From CAVVEQ01 sp963806635 (GTDB lineage Bacteria > Chloroflexota > Anaerolineae > Anaerolineales > Anaerolineaceae): a stretch of DNA of 64,000 nt. The stretch lies in the NCBI GenBank assembly GCA_963806635.1, contig CAWDZA010000015.1, positions 1,364,001 through 1,428,000 on the forward strand, written 5' to 3'. The notes below the pieces were generated by a model, which saw only the letters and a program-made list of their open reading frames with translations, did no database searches and was not told the origin of the DNA. A program made the position numbers and the translations under genes. This document shows positions 25,374-34,682 of the stretch, piece by piece (position 1 is the stretch's first letter; every line of letters begins with the position of its first letter).

Positions 25374-26682
25374 TTAAAACACCCTGTTCCAACAGCCAGG
25401 CATGCGCCTCGCGGGCGGCCTTCATCCCAGAGGCCATGCTGCCGACGATGGACGAGCCTCCGCTGAGGATCTCGCCAGCGGCAAATACCTTAGGGTTAGA
25501 GGTCTGAAAATGGCCTTCCTCCACTGCCGCCAAACCCTTTGGACCGGCGATCCCGAATTCCCGCAACAGGTTTATTTCCGAAGCCTGTCCAAGCGCCAGA
25601 ACGACCGCGTCGCAATCCTGGTAGGTGGGCTGCTTGTGAGGGTCTGGTTCCACCCAACGGCGGCCGCCGCGAGTCTCTTTACTGTATCGCATGTGACCGA
25701 TTTTGACCCCGCAGACCGCGCCTGCTTCGCTTACTATCATATCCACCACGCTGAACCAGCGGAATTCCACCCCCAGCGCGCAGGCTTCGATATATTCGTA
25801 TTCCCAGGCGGGCATTTCCTCAAGCCCGCGGCGGTAAAGGACGATCACCCTGCCTGCACCATTTCGCTTGGCTACCGCCGCGGCATCCAGGGCCACATTT
25901 CCACCCCCAATGACGACCACGGTTGATCCTAAAAGGGGAATGGTACCCTGCCTCTCCTGGGCTTCTCGTGCCCTGGAAAGATATTCCAGCGCGTGGAAGA
26001 CGCCATGGTTCTCCGCACCCGGGATGCCGGGGTCCGGGTCGGCTTGTTGACCGACAGCAAGGATCACAGCCGGAAAATCCGTAAACAATTTATCCGCATG
26101 GGTTTCATTCACATCCGCGTTCAAATGAAAATGGATACTGCTGGAGCGGATGCGGGTCAGGTCGTGATCGACAACCGTCTGCGGCAGGTGATGGGTGGGG
26201 ATGACCCGACCTGCCTGACCTGCCAACTCTCCCCTGCGTTCGAAGACGTGAGATTCGATCCCCAACCGATCCAGCTGCACTGCCGCGCCCAACCCGGCTG
26301 GGCCGCCGCCGATCACCGCCACCTTCGATGCGCCTACAGGGATCGCTTTGGCGCGGGGAGGTTCTACATTGCCGGTGGCATAGGCTTGCAGCGCTCCTAT
26401 GCGCACAGCGCTTTCGCCCAGAGGTAGAAGCACACACGAGCCTTCGCAGAGCTCTGCAGTCGGGCAAGCCGTCCCGCAGATATGCCCCAGCGGGCAGGCT
26501 GTATAAATTAGTTCAGCAGCGCCAGCTAAATTATCCTCGGAGATGCGCTGGATGAAATCGGGAATGGGCACCCGGGCGGGGCAGGCTTCCACGCAGGGAG
26601 CATTGTGACACCCAAGGCAGCGCCGGGCTTCCAGCAGCGCCTGGGATCGGTTTAATGTATTGGTGTTTCGTTTTTTGACCAT
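25366..26682 (-). CDS. preT: Dihydropyrimidine dehydrogenase subunit PreT (GltD-like FAD/NAD protein)
   Basis: A 438-residue glutamate-synthase-small-subunit-like oxidoreductase that passes electrons from NADH to PreA. The N-terminal cysteine motifs CLGCHNAPCVEACPARV and CPLGHICGTACP bind Fe-S clusters; VAVIGGGPAGLGAAVQL is the FAD site and VVVIGGGNVALDAAAVAKR the NAD site; VFAAGEILSGGSSIVGSMASG closes the flavin pocket. Overlap with preA implies translational coupling. The dihydropyrimidinase gene starts upstream on the same strand, so the pathway is uracil to dihydrouracil to N-carbamoyl-beta-alanine. Confidence 0.92.
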   Translation of the reverse strand: MVKKRNTNTLNRSQALLEARRCLGCHNAPCVEACPARVPIPDFIQRISEDNLAGAAELIYTACPLGHICGTACPTAELCEGSCVLLPLGESAVRIGALQAYATGNVEPPRAKAIPVGASKVAVIGGGPAGLGAAVQLDRLGIESHVFERRGELAGQAGRVIPTHHLPQTVVDHDLTRIRSSSIHFHLNADVNETHADKLFTDFPAVILAVGQQADPDPGIPGAENHGVFHALEYLSRAREAQERQGTIPLLGSTVVVIGGGNVALDAAAVAKRNGAGRVIVLYRRGLEEMPAWEYEYIEACALGVEFRWFSVVDMIVSEAGAVCGVKIGHMRYSKETRGGRRWVEPDPHKQPTYQDCDAVVLALGQASEINLLREFGIAGPKGLAAVEEGHFQTSNPKVFAAGEILSGGSSIVGSMASGMKAAREAHAWLLEQGVLNG

Positions 26683-26717
26683 TTTATTCCAATCGTTGAT
26701 GGCAATTCATCGGGATT

Positions 26718-28088
26718 CTAAACCGAAAACCCACGCCAGATGAGCAAACCCTTGGAATCTGCTTGGAGAGCATTATTTTGAACGATCACCTCGCCCCGCA
26801 GGAGGGTTGCCCGAACTCTGCCCTGAACCGACATCCCTTCATAAGGCAGGCAGTCGGTGTTCATATGCAAATCTGCTGCGTGAATTTCCCAACGCTCTTC
26901 AGGATCAAACAGCACCAGGTCAGCATCCGCCCCTGGCACGATCGCACCCTTGCGGGGAGAAAATCCAAATATCCTGGCTGGCTCCTCTGCCCATGCGCGG
27001 GTGAATTGCTCCAACGTCAGCTTGCCCGTGGTCACACCTGCCGAATAGACCAGCGGAAGGCGCAGCTCCACCCCGCCAATCCCACCGGGGATTTGGGTGA
27101 AATCCTCCAGGTTTGCTTCTTTTTGGAAATGTGTGTATGGGCAATGGTCGGTGGCCAGAATGCTGAGCGAACCCTCAGCCAGCCCTTCCCACAATGCCTG
27201 TTGTTGGCTGGCGTCTTTTATCGCTGGGGCACAGATCAAGCTGGCAGCCCGGGTTGGATCGCCGCGGTAATCCTCAGAAGTGAAGAGCAGGTATTGCGGG
27301 CAGGTTTCCCCGCTCACCTTTCGACCATTCTTGCGCGCTTCGGCGATAGCCTGAACGCCTCCGCGGGTGCTCACATGGTGAATATGCACGCGCGTCCCGG
27401 TCTGTTGCTGGTAATGCAGCAGGCGGTGAATCGCATCCTCTTCCACTTCCGTTGGGCGCGAATCCGGGTAGTAGCGCAGGGATCTTTTCCCTTCCTTCAG
27501 CAACTTGGCTGTCAACCGATCCGCAGTTAAGCCATCCTCGGCGTGAACCGAAACCAGGGCACCTGCCGCCCTGGCTGCTTCCAGCACCGCCCGCAGATCC
27601 GAATCATCGAGTCTGAAACCTTCATAAGCCATAAATACTTTGAAACTGGGAAAACCTGCCCGAATGAGGGAGGGTATTTCCTTCAATTTCTGGCTTGTAT
27701 CCCCGCGGATATTCAGGTGAAAACTGTAATCCACCCAGGCTTCCTGCACCGCTTCTGCTTTTTTTCGCTCCAGAATCTGGGTTAAAGATTCATCACCTTC
27801 GGGGATGCAAAAATCGATCACCGTGGTCACCCCGCCGAATGCTGCCGCACGGGTGCCGGAGGCAAATGTATCCGTGGATACATGCGTGCCTGTCGGCCAG
27901 GGCAAATGGACGTGGACATCCACCCCACCGGGCAGAACGATCAGCCCGTCCGCATCCAGGATCTGTGCATCTGGAACGGAAAGGTTCTGCCCCACGGTTC
28001 GAATCAAGCCGCCCTCCAGCAGAATATCTGCGCGGGAGGTTCCTCTTCCGGAAGCGATCAGCCCATTCTTGATCAACATCTTTTCCAT
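26718..28088 (-). CDS. Dihydropyrimidinase/hydantoinase family amidohydrolase
   Basis: A 456-residue cyclic amidohydrolase. Zinc ligands: HVH in GGVDVHVHLPWPTG, the carboxylated Lys in SFKVFMAYEGF, His in SVHAEDG, His in HIHHVSTRGG and Asp in LATDHCPYT. The ATG at 28088 (MEKMLIKNGLIAS) gives the usual N-terminus; the frame upstream to 28208 is shadow. Beside preA/preT it most likely opens dihydrouracil, but allantoinase or hydantoinase activity is possible, especially as a purine-type permease and molybdenum hydroxylase lie elsewhere in the window. Confidence 0.88.
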   Translation of the reverse strand: MEKMLIKNGLIASGRGTSRADILLEGGLIRTVGQNLSVPDAQILDADGLIVLPGGVDVHVHLPWPTGTHVSTDTFASGTRAAAFGGVTTVIDFCIPEGDESLTQILERKKAEAVQEAWVDYSFHLNIRGDTSQKLKEIPSLIRAGFPSFKVFMAYEGFRLDDSDLRAVLEAARAAGALVSVHAEDGLTADRLTAKLLKEGKRSLRYYPDSRPTEVEEDAIHRLLHYQQQTGTRVHIHHVSTRGGVQAIAEARKNGRKVSGETCPQYLLFTSEDYRGDPTRAASLICAPAIKDASQQQALWEGLAEGSLSILATDHCPYTHFQKEANLEDFTQIPGGIGGVELRLPLVYSAGVTTGKLTLEQFTRAWAEEPARIFGFSPRKGAIVPGADADLVLFDPEERWEIHAADLHMNTDCLPYEGMSVQGRVRATLLRGEVIVQNNALQADSKGLLIWRGFSV

Positions 28089-28206
28089 GATTGTATCTGA
28101 CCCATCTGCAAACAATAAATACCGCTCGAAAATTATAGCATCCTGGCGATTGGTTTTTCCCCTCAAGGGCAATTCGCCTGTACAATTAACCCAAAGGAAT
28201 TCCTCC

Positions 28207-30294
28207 ATGCTGCTCTACGCCATCTGCATCTTTGTCTCCGCTTTTTTACTCTTCCAGGTCCAGCCCATGATCTCGCGCTTCATCCTGCCCTTCTTCGGCG
28301 GGACCCCGATGGTTTGGTCCACCGTTCAGCTTTTCTTCCAGATATTTCTCACCGTGGGTTATGCCTATTCCGCATGGATGATCTCGCGCGTGCGGGTCAG
28401 GAACCAGCGGGTTATTCACATCACCCTGCTGGGAGTGGCTGTGGTTGCCCTGGTAACCCTGGGCATCTTCTGGCCCTCGCCTGTGACCCCCTCGGCTGCC
28501 TGGAAACCCACCAGCGTAGATACTCCCATCCTGGATATCTTCAAACTACTGATTGTCGCGGTTGGCCTGCCCTATTTCATGCTTTGCACCAACAGCCCTT
28601 TGATCCAGGCTTGGTTCAGCAAGGCGCTCCCAGGGAAAAGCCCCTACCGGTTGTACGCGCTTTCCAACATCGGCTCACTGCTTGGACTGCTGGCCTATCC
28701 CTTCCTGATCGAACCCAATCTGACGCTGCGGGCGCAAGGCTGGGCCTGGACGATCGGCTTTGTGCTCTTCGCCGGACTGGCCGGAATCGCCGCCTTCCGT
28801 TCCGTTCGATTTTCTGGTTCGGAGGAGGTTCAAACCCGCGCCGCACTCTCCCCCCGCCCGATGAAGCGGGTTCAGGCGCTGTGGATCCTCTTCAGCGCGG
28901 TGGCCTCCACTCTGATGCTCGCCATCACAAATCAGATCACTCAGGAGGTGGCAGCCGTGCCCTTCCTCTGGGTGCTGCCGCTCTCGATCTACCTGGTTAC
29001 GTTCATCCTGACCTATTCCGGTGAAAAATGGTACAGCCGCAAACTATTTGGCATCCTGCTCATCATTGCTTCGGGCGCCATGATATGGGCCTTGGTTGAC
29101 GTTCGCACCCATTTTGTCAGCCAGATCGCGATCTACAGCTTCGTGCTCTTCACCGGGGCCATGATCTGCAATGGGGAGACCTACCGCTTACGCCCCGAAG
29201 CTGACAGGCTGACCCGCTTTTACTTAATGACATCCATCGGCGGGGCGCTCGGCGGCGTGTTCGTTAACCTGGTCGCCCCGGCCATCTTCAAGGGTTTTTG
29301 GGAGCTGCCCATCAGCATCGGGCTCACCTGGGCTTTGGTGCTGGCAATTTTCGTCAGCCGTAAATCAACCGACGCGCCAAAACGACTGAAATTTCTCTTC
29401 AATGTGATGATCGGCGCGGTGGTTATCCTGGTGGGCGGGCTGGCGGTTTTTTCCCTGCTGGGTGGCGCGCCTTCTGGGGATGTCTTCCAGGAGCGTAACT
29501 TCTACGGGGTGACCCGTGTGAAGGAGATCAATGCTGGTGACCCCGAGTGGCACGGTTACAACCTGGTGCATGGCGTGACCATCCATGGGGTGCAATACAC
29601 CAACCCGGATAAAAGCAGCCTTCCCACCGGGTACTACGCCAAAGAAAGCGGAGTGGGGTTGGCCATCGCCAACCATCCCAATTTCGGCAATGGCATGAAG
29701 GTCGGCATCATCGGACTGGGGATGGGAGGGTTATCCGCGTACGGGCAGATCGGGGATACCTACCGCTATTACGAGATCAACCCGGTGATGAAAGATCTGG
29801 CGCTAGGGCTGGGTGATTATTTTTCCTATATTAACGATTCTCCCGCAAAAACCGATATAGTCATGGGCGATGCGCGGATTTCGATGGAACGTGAGCTGGC
29901 GGATGGAACCGCCACCGTCTATGACGTGCTGGTCATGGATGCATTCAGCGGGGATTCGATCCCTGTCCACTTACTCACTAAAGAGGCTTTTGAAGTCTAC
30001 CTTAAGCAGCTCGCCCCGGAAGGCATCCTGGTTGCCAACATCTCCAACCGACATCTCAATATGATCCCTGTCTTTTGGAAACAAGCCCAGGATTTTGGGC
30101 TTCATATGGTGGTCGTCCCCAACGAGGGAGATGGCAAGCTTTCCCGCTCCTCGCTTTTTGTGCTGCTCAGCCGCGATCCAAAGCTTCTTGAAAATCCAGT
30201 GATTGCTACGCGTGCGGAAAAACTGGATGGGTACTCCACTTCGATCCCCCAGTGGACCGATGATTTTAGTAATTTATTCCAAATTCTCAGGTAA
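28207..30294 (+). CDS. Membrane-anchored spermidine-synthase-like protein (fused MFS/spermidine synthase)
   Basis: A 695-residue protein. The first two thirds are hydrophobic with about ten or more membrane spans, starting MLLYAICIFVSAFLLFQVQP; the last 230 residues are a Rossmann methyltransferase-like domain resembling spermidine synthase (VGIIGLGMGGLSAYG, YYEINPVMKDLA, VMGDARISME, DVLVMDAFSGDSIP). In spermidine synthases the catalytic Asp lies in the DAFS/DAYS-type segment. The polyamine activity of such fusions is unproven. ATG 28207 is preceded by GGA; the longer frame from 27805 is antisense to the dihydropyrimidinase. Confidence 0.85.
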   Translation: MLLYAICIFVSAFLLFQVQPMISRFILPFFGGTPMVWSTVQLFFQIFLTVGYAYSAWMISRVRVRNQRVIHITLLGVAVVALVTLGIFWPSPVTPSAAWKPTSVDTPILDIFKLLIVAVGLPYFMLCTNSPLIQAWFSKALPGKSPYRLYALSNIGSLLGLLAYPFLIEPNLTLRAQGWAWTIGFVLFAGLAGIAAFRSVRFSGSEEVQTRAALSPRPMKRVQALWILFSAVASTLMLAITNQITQEVAAVPFLWVLPLSIYLVTFILTYSGEKWYSRKLFGILLIIASGAMIWALVDVRTHFVSQIAIYSFVLFTGAMICNGETYRLRPEADRLTRFYLMTSIGGALGGVFVNLVAPAIFKGFWELPISIGLTWALVLAIFVSRKSTDAPKRLKFLFNVMIGAVVILVGGLAVFSLLGGAPSGDVFQERNFYGVTRVKEINAGDPEWHGYNLVHGVTIHGVQYTNPDKSSLPTGYYAKESGVGLAIANHPNFGNGMKVGIIGLGMGGLSAYGQIGDTYRYYEINPVMKDLALGLGDYFSYINDSPAKTDIVMGDARISMERELADGTATVYDVLVMDAFSGDSIPVHLLTKEAFEVYLKQLAPEGILVANISNRHLNMIPVFWKQAQDFGLHMVVVPNEGDGKLSRSSLFVLLSRDPKLLENPVIATRAEKLDGYSTSIPQWTDDFSNLFQILR

Positions 30295-30326
30295 CAAATA
30301 GGTTTTCGAAAGAAAGGTAAATCGGA

Positions 30327-30992
30327 ATGACCGAACGAACTTCATTCAATAGGGAAAAGTTAAAAACACCCCGTGCGGCTGCCATTGCTGGCATCCTGTT
30401 CTCTGGGTTGTTGATTACCAGCCTGATTCTCGTCCGCATCTCCATTCCCTTCAACCCCCTGGAAAGCGGCGACTGGTTGAGGAACAACGCCCGGGTCGTG
30501 GGCATTGCTCTCAGCCTCATCCCGCTCTCGGGCGTCGCATTTCTGTGGTTTATGGGAGTGGTAAGGGATCGCTTCGGCGAGATGGAGGACCGCTTCTTCG
30601 CAACCGTTTTCCTCGGTAGCGGGTTCCTGTTTCTCGTGCTTATGTTCATTTCTGCTGGTATTGCAGGTAGTGTTATCCTGCTTTATGGCAATTCACTCGG
30701 CAACCTGGCCAAGGATGAATTCTATCCTTTCAGCCGAGCCCTTATGTACACGATCACAAATGTATATGCGGTCAAGATGGCTTCAGTTTTTATGATCAGC
30801 ACCACCACGCTTTCATTTCGCATCGGTGCATTTCCCAAGTGGGTGATCTACCTCAGCTACGGTCTGGGATTAATCATGCTTCTCAATTTATTCCTGGTGG
30901 AATGGCTGATCATGATCTTCCCTCTTTGGGTTCTGATTCTCAGCATCATCGTTCTTGTGGAGAATTTCCGGACCAAAAAAGAGACTGGCTAA
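30327..30992 (+). CDS. Integral membrane protein of unknown function
   Basis: A 221-residue protein with about five hydrophobic segments (near residues 16-40, 56-76, 90-116, 150-165 and 172-212) and a short basic C-terminus. I do not recognise the family. It starts 32 bp after the spermidine-synthase-like gene with AAAGGTAAA upstream of the ATG, so probably cotranscribed. The stop codon lies in the loop of the terminator at 30981-31003. Confidence 0.7.
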   Translation: MTERTSFNREKLKTPRAAAIAGILFSGLLITSLILVRISIPFNPLESGDWLRNNARVVGIALSLIPLSGVAFLWFMGVVRDRFGEMEDRFFATVFLGSGFLFLVLMFISAGIAGSVILLYGNSLGNLAKDEFYPFSRALMYTITNVYAVKMASVFMISTTTLSFRIGAFPKWVIYLSYGLGLIMLLNLFLVEWLIMIFPLWVLILSIIVLVENFRTKKETG

Positions 30993-31007
30993 CCGCCAGT
31001 CTCCTGT
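30981..31007. terminator. Bidirectional intrinsic terminator
   Basis: GAGACTGGC (30981-30989) and GCCAGTCTC (30995-31003) make a 9-bp stem with a 5-base loop that contains the stop codon of the rightward gene. Rightward it is followed by CTGTTTTA; leftward by a TTTTTT run. It serves both the membrane protein gene and the convergent lipoprotein gene ending at 31028. Confidence 0.85.
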
Positions 31008-31027
31008 TTTATTCATCGGCTTTAATT

Positions 31028-32161
31028 TTATTCGATCGGTCCATATTTTCCGCTGCAGACGATATCGTAATACTCCAGCTCGGTAGCTTTGGATGCATCC
31101 GCAAATTGGGCAGCCTGCTGTCCTACCCGCCGGACGGCGTCGATGTGCAGATCGGCGTCAGTATCCCAATAGCGTGGCACAACCATCAAAGGGTTATTAA
31201 CATCTCCCTCCGGCATGTAATACGGTCGGTTCGGGTCGGCCTGGTTTGCTAGGGGAATCCAGTCAAACATTACAGGACCGCGGGGGTTGGTGGTAAAACC
31301 CAGCTGATAATCTTCCTGACCGGCCAGCTCGGCAGCATGCGGAGTGAACCCACCTCCCGGCCAGATGAAGGCAATCGGCGTCTTGCCGAAATGCTGCTGA
31401 AGAGCAGTGATCGATCCCTGAAGTTCGCCGAGGATGTATTCATCGGATGATCCCGGATTGATGGGGATGTTGTGGATCACACCGTGCGCCTGGTGATCCA
31501 CCCAGCCTTCCTGTTCCAACGCCGCGTTTTCATCCCAGACAACCTGCAGGGTATCCGGATGACTGATGAAGGCATTGACCACCGGCCAACCCCATTCCTC
31601 GTGGTATTGACGGAAAAACTCATTGAAATATTGCGCATAATGCCGGTCGTCGACGATCAGCAGGACCGAACGGGCAGGGATCTTCGCATTGTGCTTCAGA
31701 AAATCGGCTGCCTGCTGCATGGTGATGGCTTCAAACTCCTGGGATTTCAAATCCCGCATCAAGATCTCAAAATCCTTCAGGCTCACCTGGTTTGCGTTCG
31801 TCTCGCCCTCTTTGGAGATCGAATGGAACATGATCGGCATCAGCACGGTGCCAGGCGCGCTGTTGGTGGAGGTCCATTTATCCTTCAGGTACTGGCAGGT
31901 ATCGGCAATATAGGTGTGGGGTGTATCCAACGGATTCAATTCCCCGGACTGGAAAACAGCTGGCAGCGCCGGTGGGGTGCGGATGGCGGTGGCGGTGGGC
32001 AACGGCGTCTCTGAGGGGACCGGGGAAGCGGTGCTGGTCGGCAGGCTGGTGGCAGTGGGTGCAATTGTCGGCTGTGGAGCACAGGATGAAAGCAGGGGTA
32101 CCAGCAATAGTAAACCTGACAGATGGATCAATGTGAGAATTTTTTTGGATGGTTTTACCAT
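31028..32161 (-). CDS. Polysaccharide deacetylase-like lipoprotein
   Basis: A 377-residue secreted lipoprotein. MVKPSKKILTLIHL begins a lipoprotein signal peptide with lipobox LLSSC, followed by a long Thr/Ser/Pro-rich linker (residues about 30-70) common in extracellular Chloroflexota proteins. The catalytic part looks like a NodB/polysaccharide deacetylase: VLLIVDDRHYAQYF (motif 1, Asp pair), DHQAHGVIHN (motif 2 His) and FIWPGGGFTPHA (motif 3). The ATG at 32161 gives the signal peptide; the frame is open to 32215. Probably modifies cell-surface or environmental N-acetylated glycans. Confidence 0.82.
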   Translation of the reverse strand: MVKPSKKILTLIHLSGLLLLVPLLSSCAPQPTIAPTATSLPTSTASPVPSETPLPTATAIRTPPALPAVFQSGELNPLDTPHTYIADTCQYLKDKWTSTNSAPGTVLMPIMFHSISKEGETNANQVSLKDFEILMRDLKSQEFEAITMQQAADFLKHNAKIPARSVLLIVDDRHYAQYFNEFFRQYHEEWGWPVVNAFISHPDTLQVVWDENAALEQEGWVDHQAHGVIHNIPINPGSSDEYILGELQGSITALQQHFGKTPIAFIWPGGGFTPHAAELAGQEDYQLGFTTNPRGPVMFDWIPLANQADPNRPYYMPEGDVNNPLMVVPRYWDTDADLHIDAVRRVGQQAAQFADASKATELEYYDIVCSGKYGPIE

Positions 32162-32297
32162 GCAAGCTGCCTTGAAGAGAATAATGGTGCCGGCTGATTC
32201 CGGGACTGCGCCCATTATAATGGATGGATTCTCCTTCGCTTCCGTATCAAACCTGAGGATAGCGGGTTAATAGGATATTGAATCAATTATAGGAATT

Positions 32298-33932
32298 ATG
32301 AGAATGCCTTCTGAAAAATCGATGCAATTCTTCTCCCAAGTGAGCCCTGTTCCCATGTTCTGGGAGGGTGATCAATCGCTTTTAGCAGAAACAGAGGAAA
32401 ACATAAGCGCAGTCCTGCGCGCCTATGAAAAACCTGCATTTCTGATGCAAAAGAACGGGGAAGGATTTGCCTCCAATTCGGGCAGCCTCACCCAAAACGC
32501 CACGACGTGCGAACTGAAAGCCTTCGCTCCATCTTTGACTCCGGCGGATTTGGGAGACCCTGCTTTCAAAAACCTTTACGGTACCAAATACGCGCTCTAC
32601 TCTGGTTCGATGGCCAACGGCATTTCCTCCGAAGACCTGGTGATCGAAATGGGCAAAGCTGGTTTCATGGGTTTCTTTGGGTCAGGCGGCTTGCTGCCGG
32701 AACGGGTGGAAAAAGCGATCCTGCGGATCCAATCCGAGCTGCCAAATGGACCCTACGGATTCAATCTGTTAAACAGTCCCTTCGAGCCCGCACTCGAGCA
32801 GCGCATGATGGACCTGTTTCTCAAGCATGGGATCAGCACGATCGAAGCCTCAGCTTATCTCACCCTCACCTCCAGCCTGGTGCGCTTCCGTGCCGCCGGA
32901 CTTTCCCGCCTGCCGGATGGCAGCATCCAGATCGCCAACCGCATCATCGCCAAGGTCTCGCGCAAGGAGATCGCCAACAAGTTCCTGCAACCGCCATCGG
33001 AAGAGATGCTCAAACAGCTTGTCTCGGAAGGGAAAATCACCCTGGAACAGGCTGAGCTTGCCCGCCTTGTGCCCATGGCAGATGATATTACCGTGGAAGC
33101 GGATTCCGGCGGACACACCGATAACCGCCCTCTGGTGGGTGTGCTTCCGTCCATTATCAGGCTCCGTGACACGCTTCAGGAAAAACACAAATTCTCCACT
33201 TCGGTACGCATCGGCGCGGGCGGTGGTATCGGCACGCCTTCCGCAGCTCTGGCTGCCTTCATGATGGGCGCTGCATATGTAGTCACCGGATCGATCAACC
33301 AATCCTGCCTGGAGGCGGGTACCTCCGAGCACACGCGTAATTTGCTCGCCCAGATGGATGGTCCCGATGTTGCCATGGCCCCGGCTAGCGATATGTTCGA
33401 GATGGGCGTACGGGTGCAGGTGCTCAAGCGCGGCACCATGTTCGCCATGCGCGCGCAGAAACTTTACGAGCTTTATCAGCGTTATGAATCCATCGCGGAA
33501 ATTCCCCCAGCTGAACGCGAAAAACTGGAGACGACCGTCTTTCAGCGTAATCTGGATGACGTATGGACCGAGTGCTTAAAGTTCTTTACCGCACGCGACC
33601 CGCGTCAGATCGAGCGGGCAGAGAAAAATCCCAAGGACAAAATGGCGCTCGTTTTCCGCTGGTACCTGGGTCTCTCCTCGCGCTGGTCCAACACTGGCGA
33701 AAAGGGTCGTGAGATGGATTACCAGATCTGGACTGGTCCCTCGATGGGCGCTTTCAACGATTGGGTAAAGGGCACCTACCTCGAAACCCCAGCTAGCCGC
33801 AGGGTTGCGGATGTGAACCTGCAGCTTATGAACGGGGCTGCATACCTGATGCGCGTGCGCATGCTGGAAGCCCAGGGGGTTCGCTTTTCGCCCGCGCTGC
33901 GGGAATTTTCCCCCTTCCCCAGTAGCGATTAG
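32298..33932 (+). CDS. pfaD: PfaD-family enoyl reductase of PUFA/polyketide synthesis
   Basis: A 544-residue FMN-dependent protein of the PfaD/2-nitropropane dioxygenase-like group. Landmarks are LVIEMGKAGFMGFFGSGGL, GPYGFNLLNSPFEP, ISTIEASAYLTLT, the FMN-phosphate region RIGAGGGIGTPSAALAAFMMGA, and the C-terminal RWYLGLSSRWSNTGEKGRE typical of PfaD. In PUFA synthases PfaD supplies the trans-acting enoyl reduction. It is convergent with the phosphopantetheinyl transferase and the synthase gene, overlapping the former by 4 bp at the stops. Start ATG 32298 has AGGA upstream. Confidence 0.92.
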   Translation: MRMPSEKSMQFFSQVSPVPMFWEGDQSLLAETEENISAVLRAYEKPAFLMQKNGEGFASNSGSLTQNATTCELKAFAPSLTPADLGDPAFKNLYGTKYALYSGSMANGISSEDLVIEMGKAGFMGFFGSGGLLPERVEKAILRIQSELPNGPYGFNLLNSPFEPALEQRMMDLFLKHGISTIEASAYLTLTSSLVRFRAAGLSRLPDGSIQIANRIIAKVSRKEIANKFLQPPSEEMLKQLVSEGKITLEQAELARLVPMADDITVEADSGGHTDNRPLVGVLPSIIRLRDTLQEKHKFSTSVRIGAGGGIGTPSAALAAFMMGAAYVVTGSINQSCLEAGTSEHTRNLLAQMDGPDVAMAPASDMFEMGVRVQVLKRGTMFAMRAQKLYELYQRYESIAEIPPAEREKLETTVFQRNLDDVWTECLKFFTARDPRQIERAEKNPKDKMALVFRWYLGLSSRWSNTGEKGREMDYQIWTGPSMGAFNDWVKGTYLETPASRRVADVNLQLMNGAAYLMRVRMLEAQGVRFSPALREFSPFPSSD

Positions 33933-34643
33933 ATCTTCACCCAACTGGTAACAATTGCCTGGTTTGAGTCCACACACAGTGTGAGGACGAAATCACCCTG
34001 CCTGCGCCAGTATAGACTGGAAGATTCCAGCCCAAGATCTTGTAAGTGAATATCTACCGGCTGCCAGGTAGATTCGAGGGTTAAATTACCGCCCGGGAGC
34101 ACTTCCACACGGCGGGTATCGACGTTCAACCCGAGCAAAGCGGCTTTTAACACGGCTTCCTTCGCGCTCCAGATCAGTGTGGAAGCAAGCGCTTGATTTT
34201 CCACTCCAACCCCATGAATGAACACCGCGCTCAGGCTCGGTGAAGTAATCATTAACGAATCCTGCTGAGCGGGCTTCGGTCATTTCCAGATCCACACCCA
34301 GACGCTCCTCTTCAGAGCTAAAAGCCGAAAACAGAAAACCATTAGAATGGCTTTGCGAAAAACAACCTTGTCCGATTTGGAATCCTTCTCCTTCCAAGCG
34401 TGGAGCACCTGATGGCTCGCGGATTAACCGAATGGATGTCAGCGGCAGTTGCGAATATTCGGGACAGGCCCTCTGCACCAGAAGTTTGGCTCCAATGCGG
34501 CTGGCTTGCCACTCTCGCTTTCGGGCGGGCACTTTGAGCCCGGAAAATTCCTCCTGCTCCGGGACGCTGAATACTTCCCCCAAGGATTTTTCAGCGCAGG
34601 TTTGCAGGATGGCCTCAAAACTTGAAAACAACAGATGGATCAT
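33929..34643 (-). CDS. 4'-phosphopantetheinyl transferase (Sfp-type), one frameshift
   Basis: About 237 residues. The first part (MIHLLFSSFEAILQ, then ASRIGAKLLVQRA, GVDLEM with the metal-binding Asp and Glu) and the second (WSAKEAVLKAALLGLN, the Glu/Lys motif) lie in adjacent frames; removing one C near 34237 joins FTE to LSAVF. It attaches phosphopantetheine to carrier domains, presumably the three ACPs of the synthase upstream in the same leftward operon. The gene begins 40 bp after the synthase stop, behind a hairpin that covers its ribosome site. Its stop overlaps the pfaD stop tail-to-tail. Confidence 0.85.
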
Positions 34644-34650
34644 GGATAAC

Positions 34651-34677
34651 TTTCTCCCCGGGATACCCGGGGAGAAA
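34651..34677 (-). promoter_or_regulatory. Hairpin sequestering the PPTase ribosome binding site
   Basis: A perfect 12-bp inverted repeat (34651-34662 / 34666-34677) with a 3-base loop begins 5 bases after the synthase stop. Read leftward, its second arm contains GGGGAGAAA, which is the only Shine-Dalgarno-like sequence for the ATG at 34643 (GGAG ten bases upstream). The hairpin therefore either attenuates transcription or hides the ribosome site unless synthase translation disturbs it. Confidence 0.6.
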
Positions 34678-34682
34678 TGATT

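Noticed and set aside
27805..28206. N-terminal extension of the spermidine-synthase-like gene
   Set aside because: It lies antisense over the dihydropyrimidinase gene; the membrane protein starts naturally at ATG 28207.
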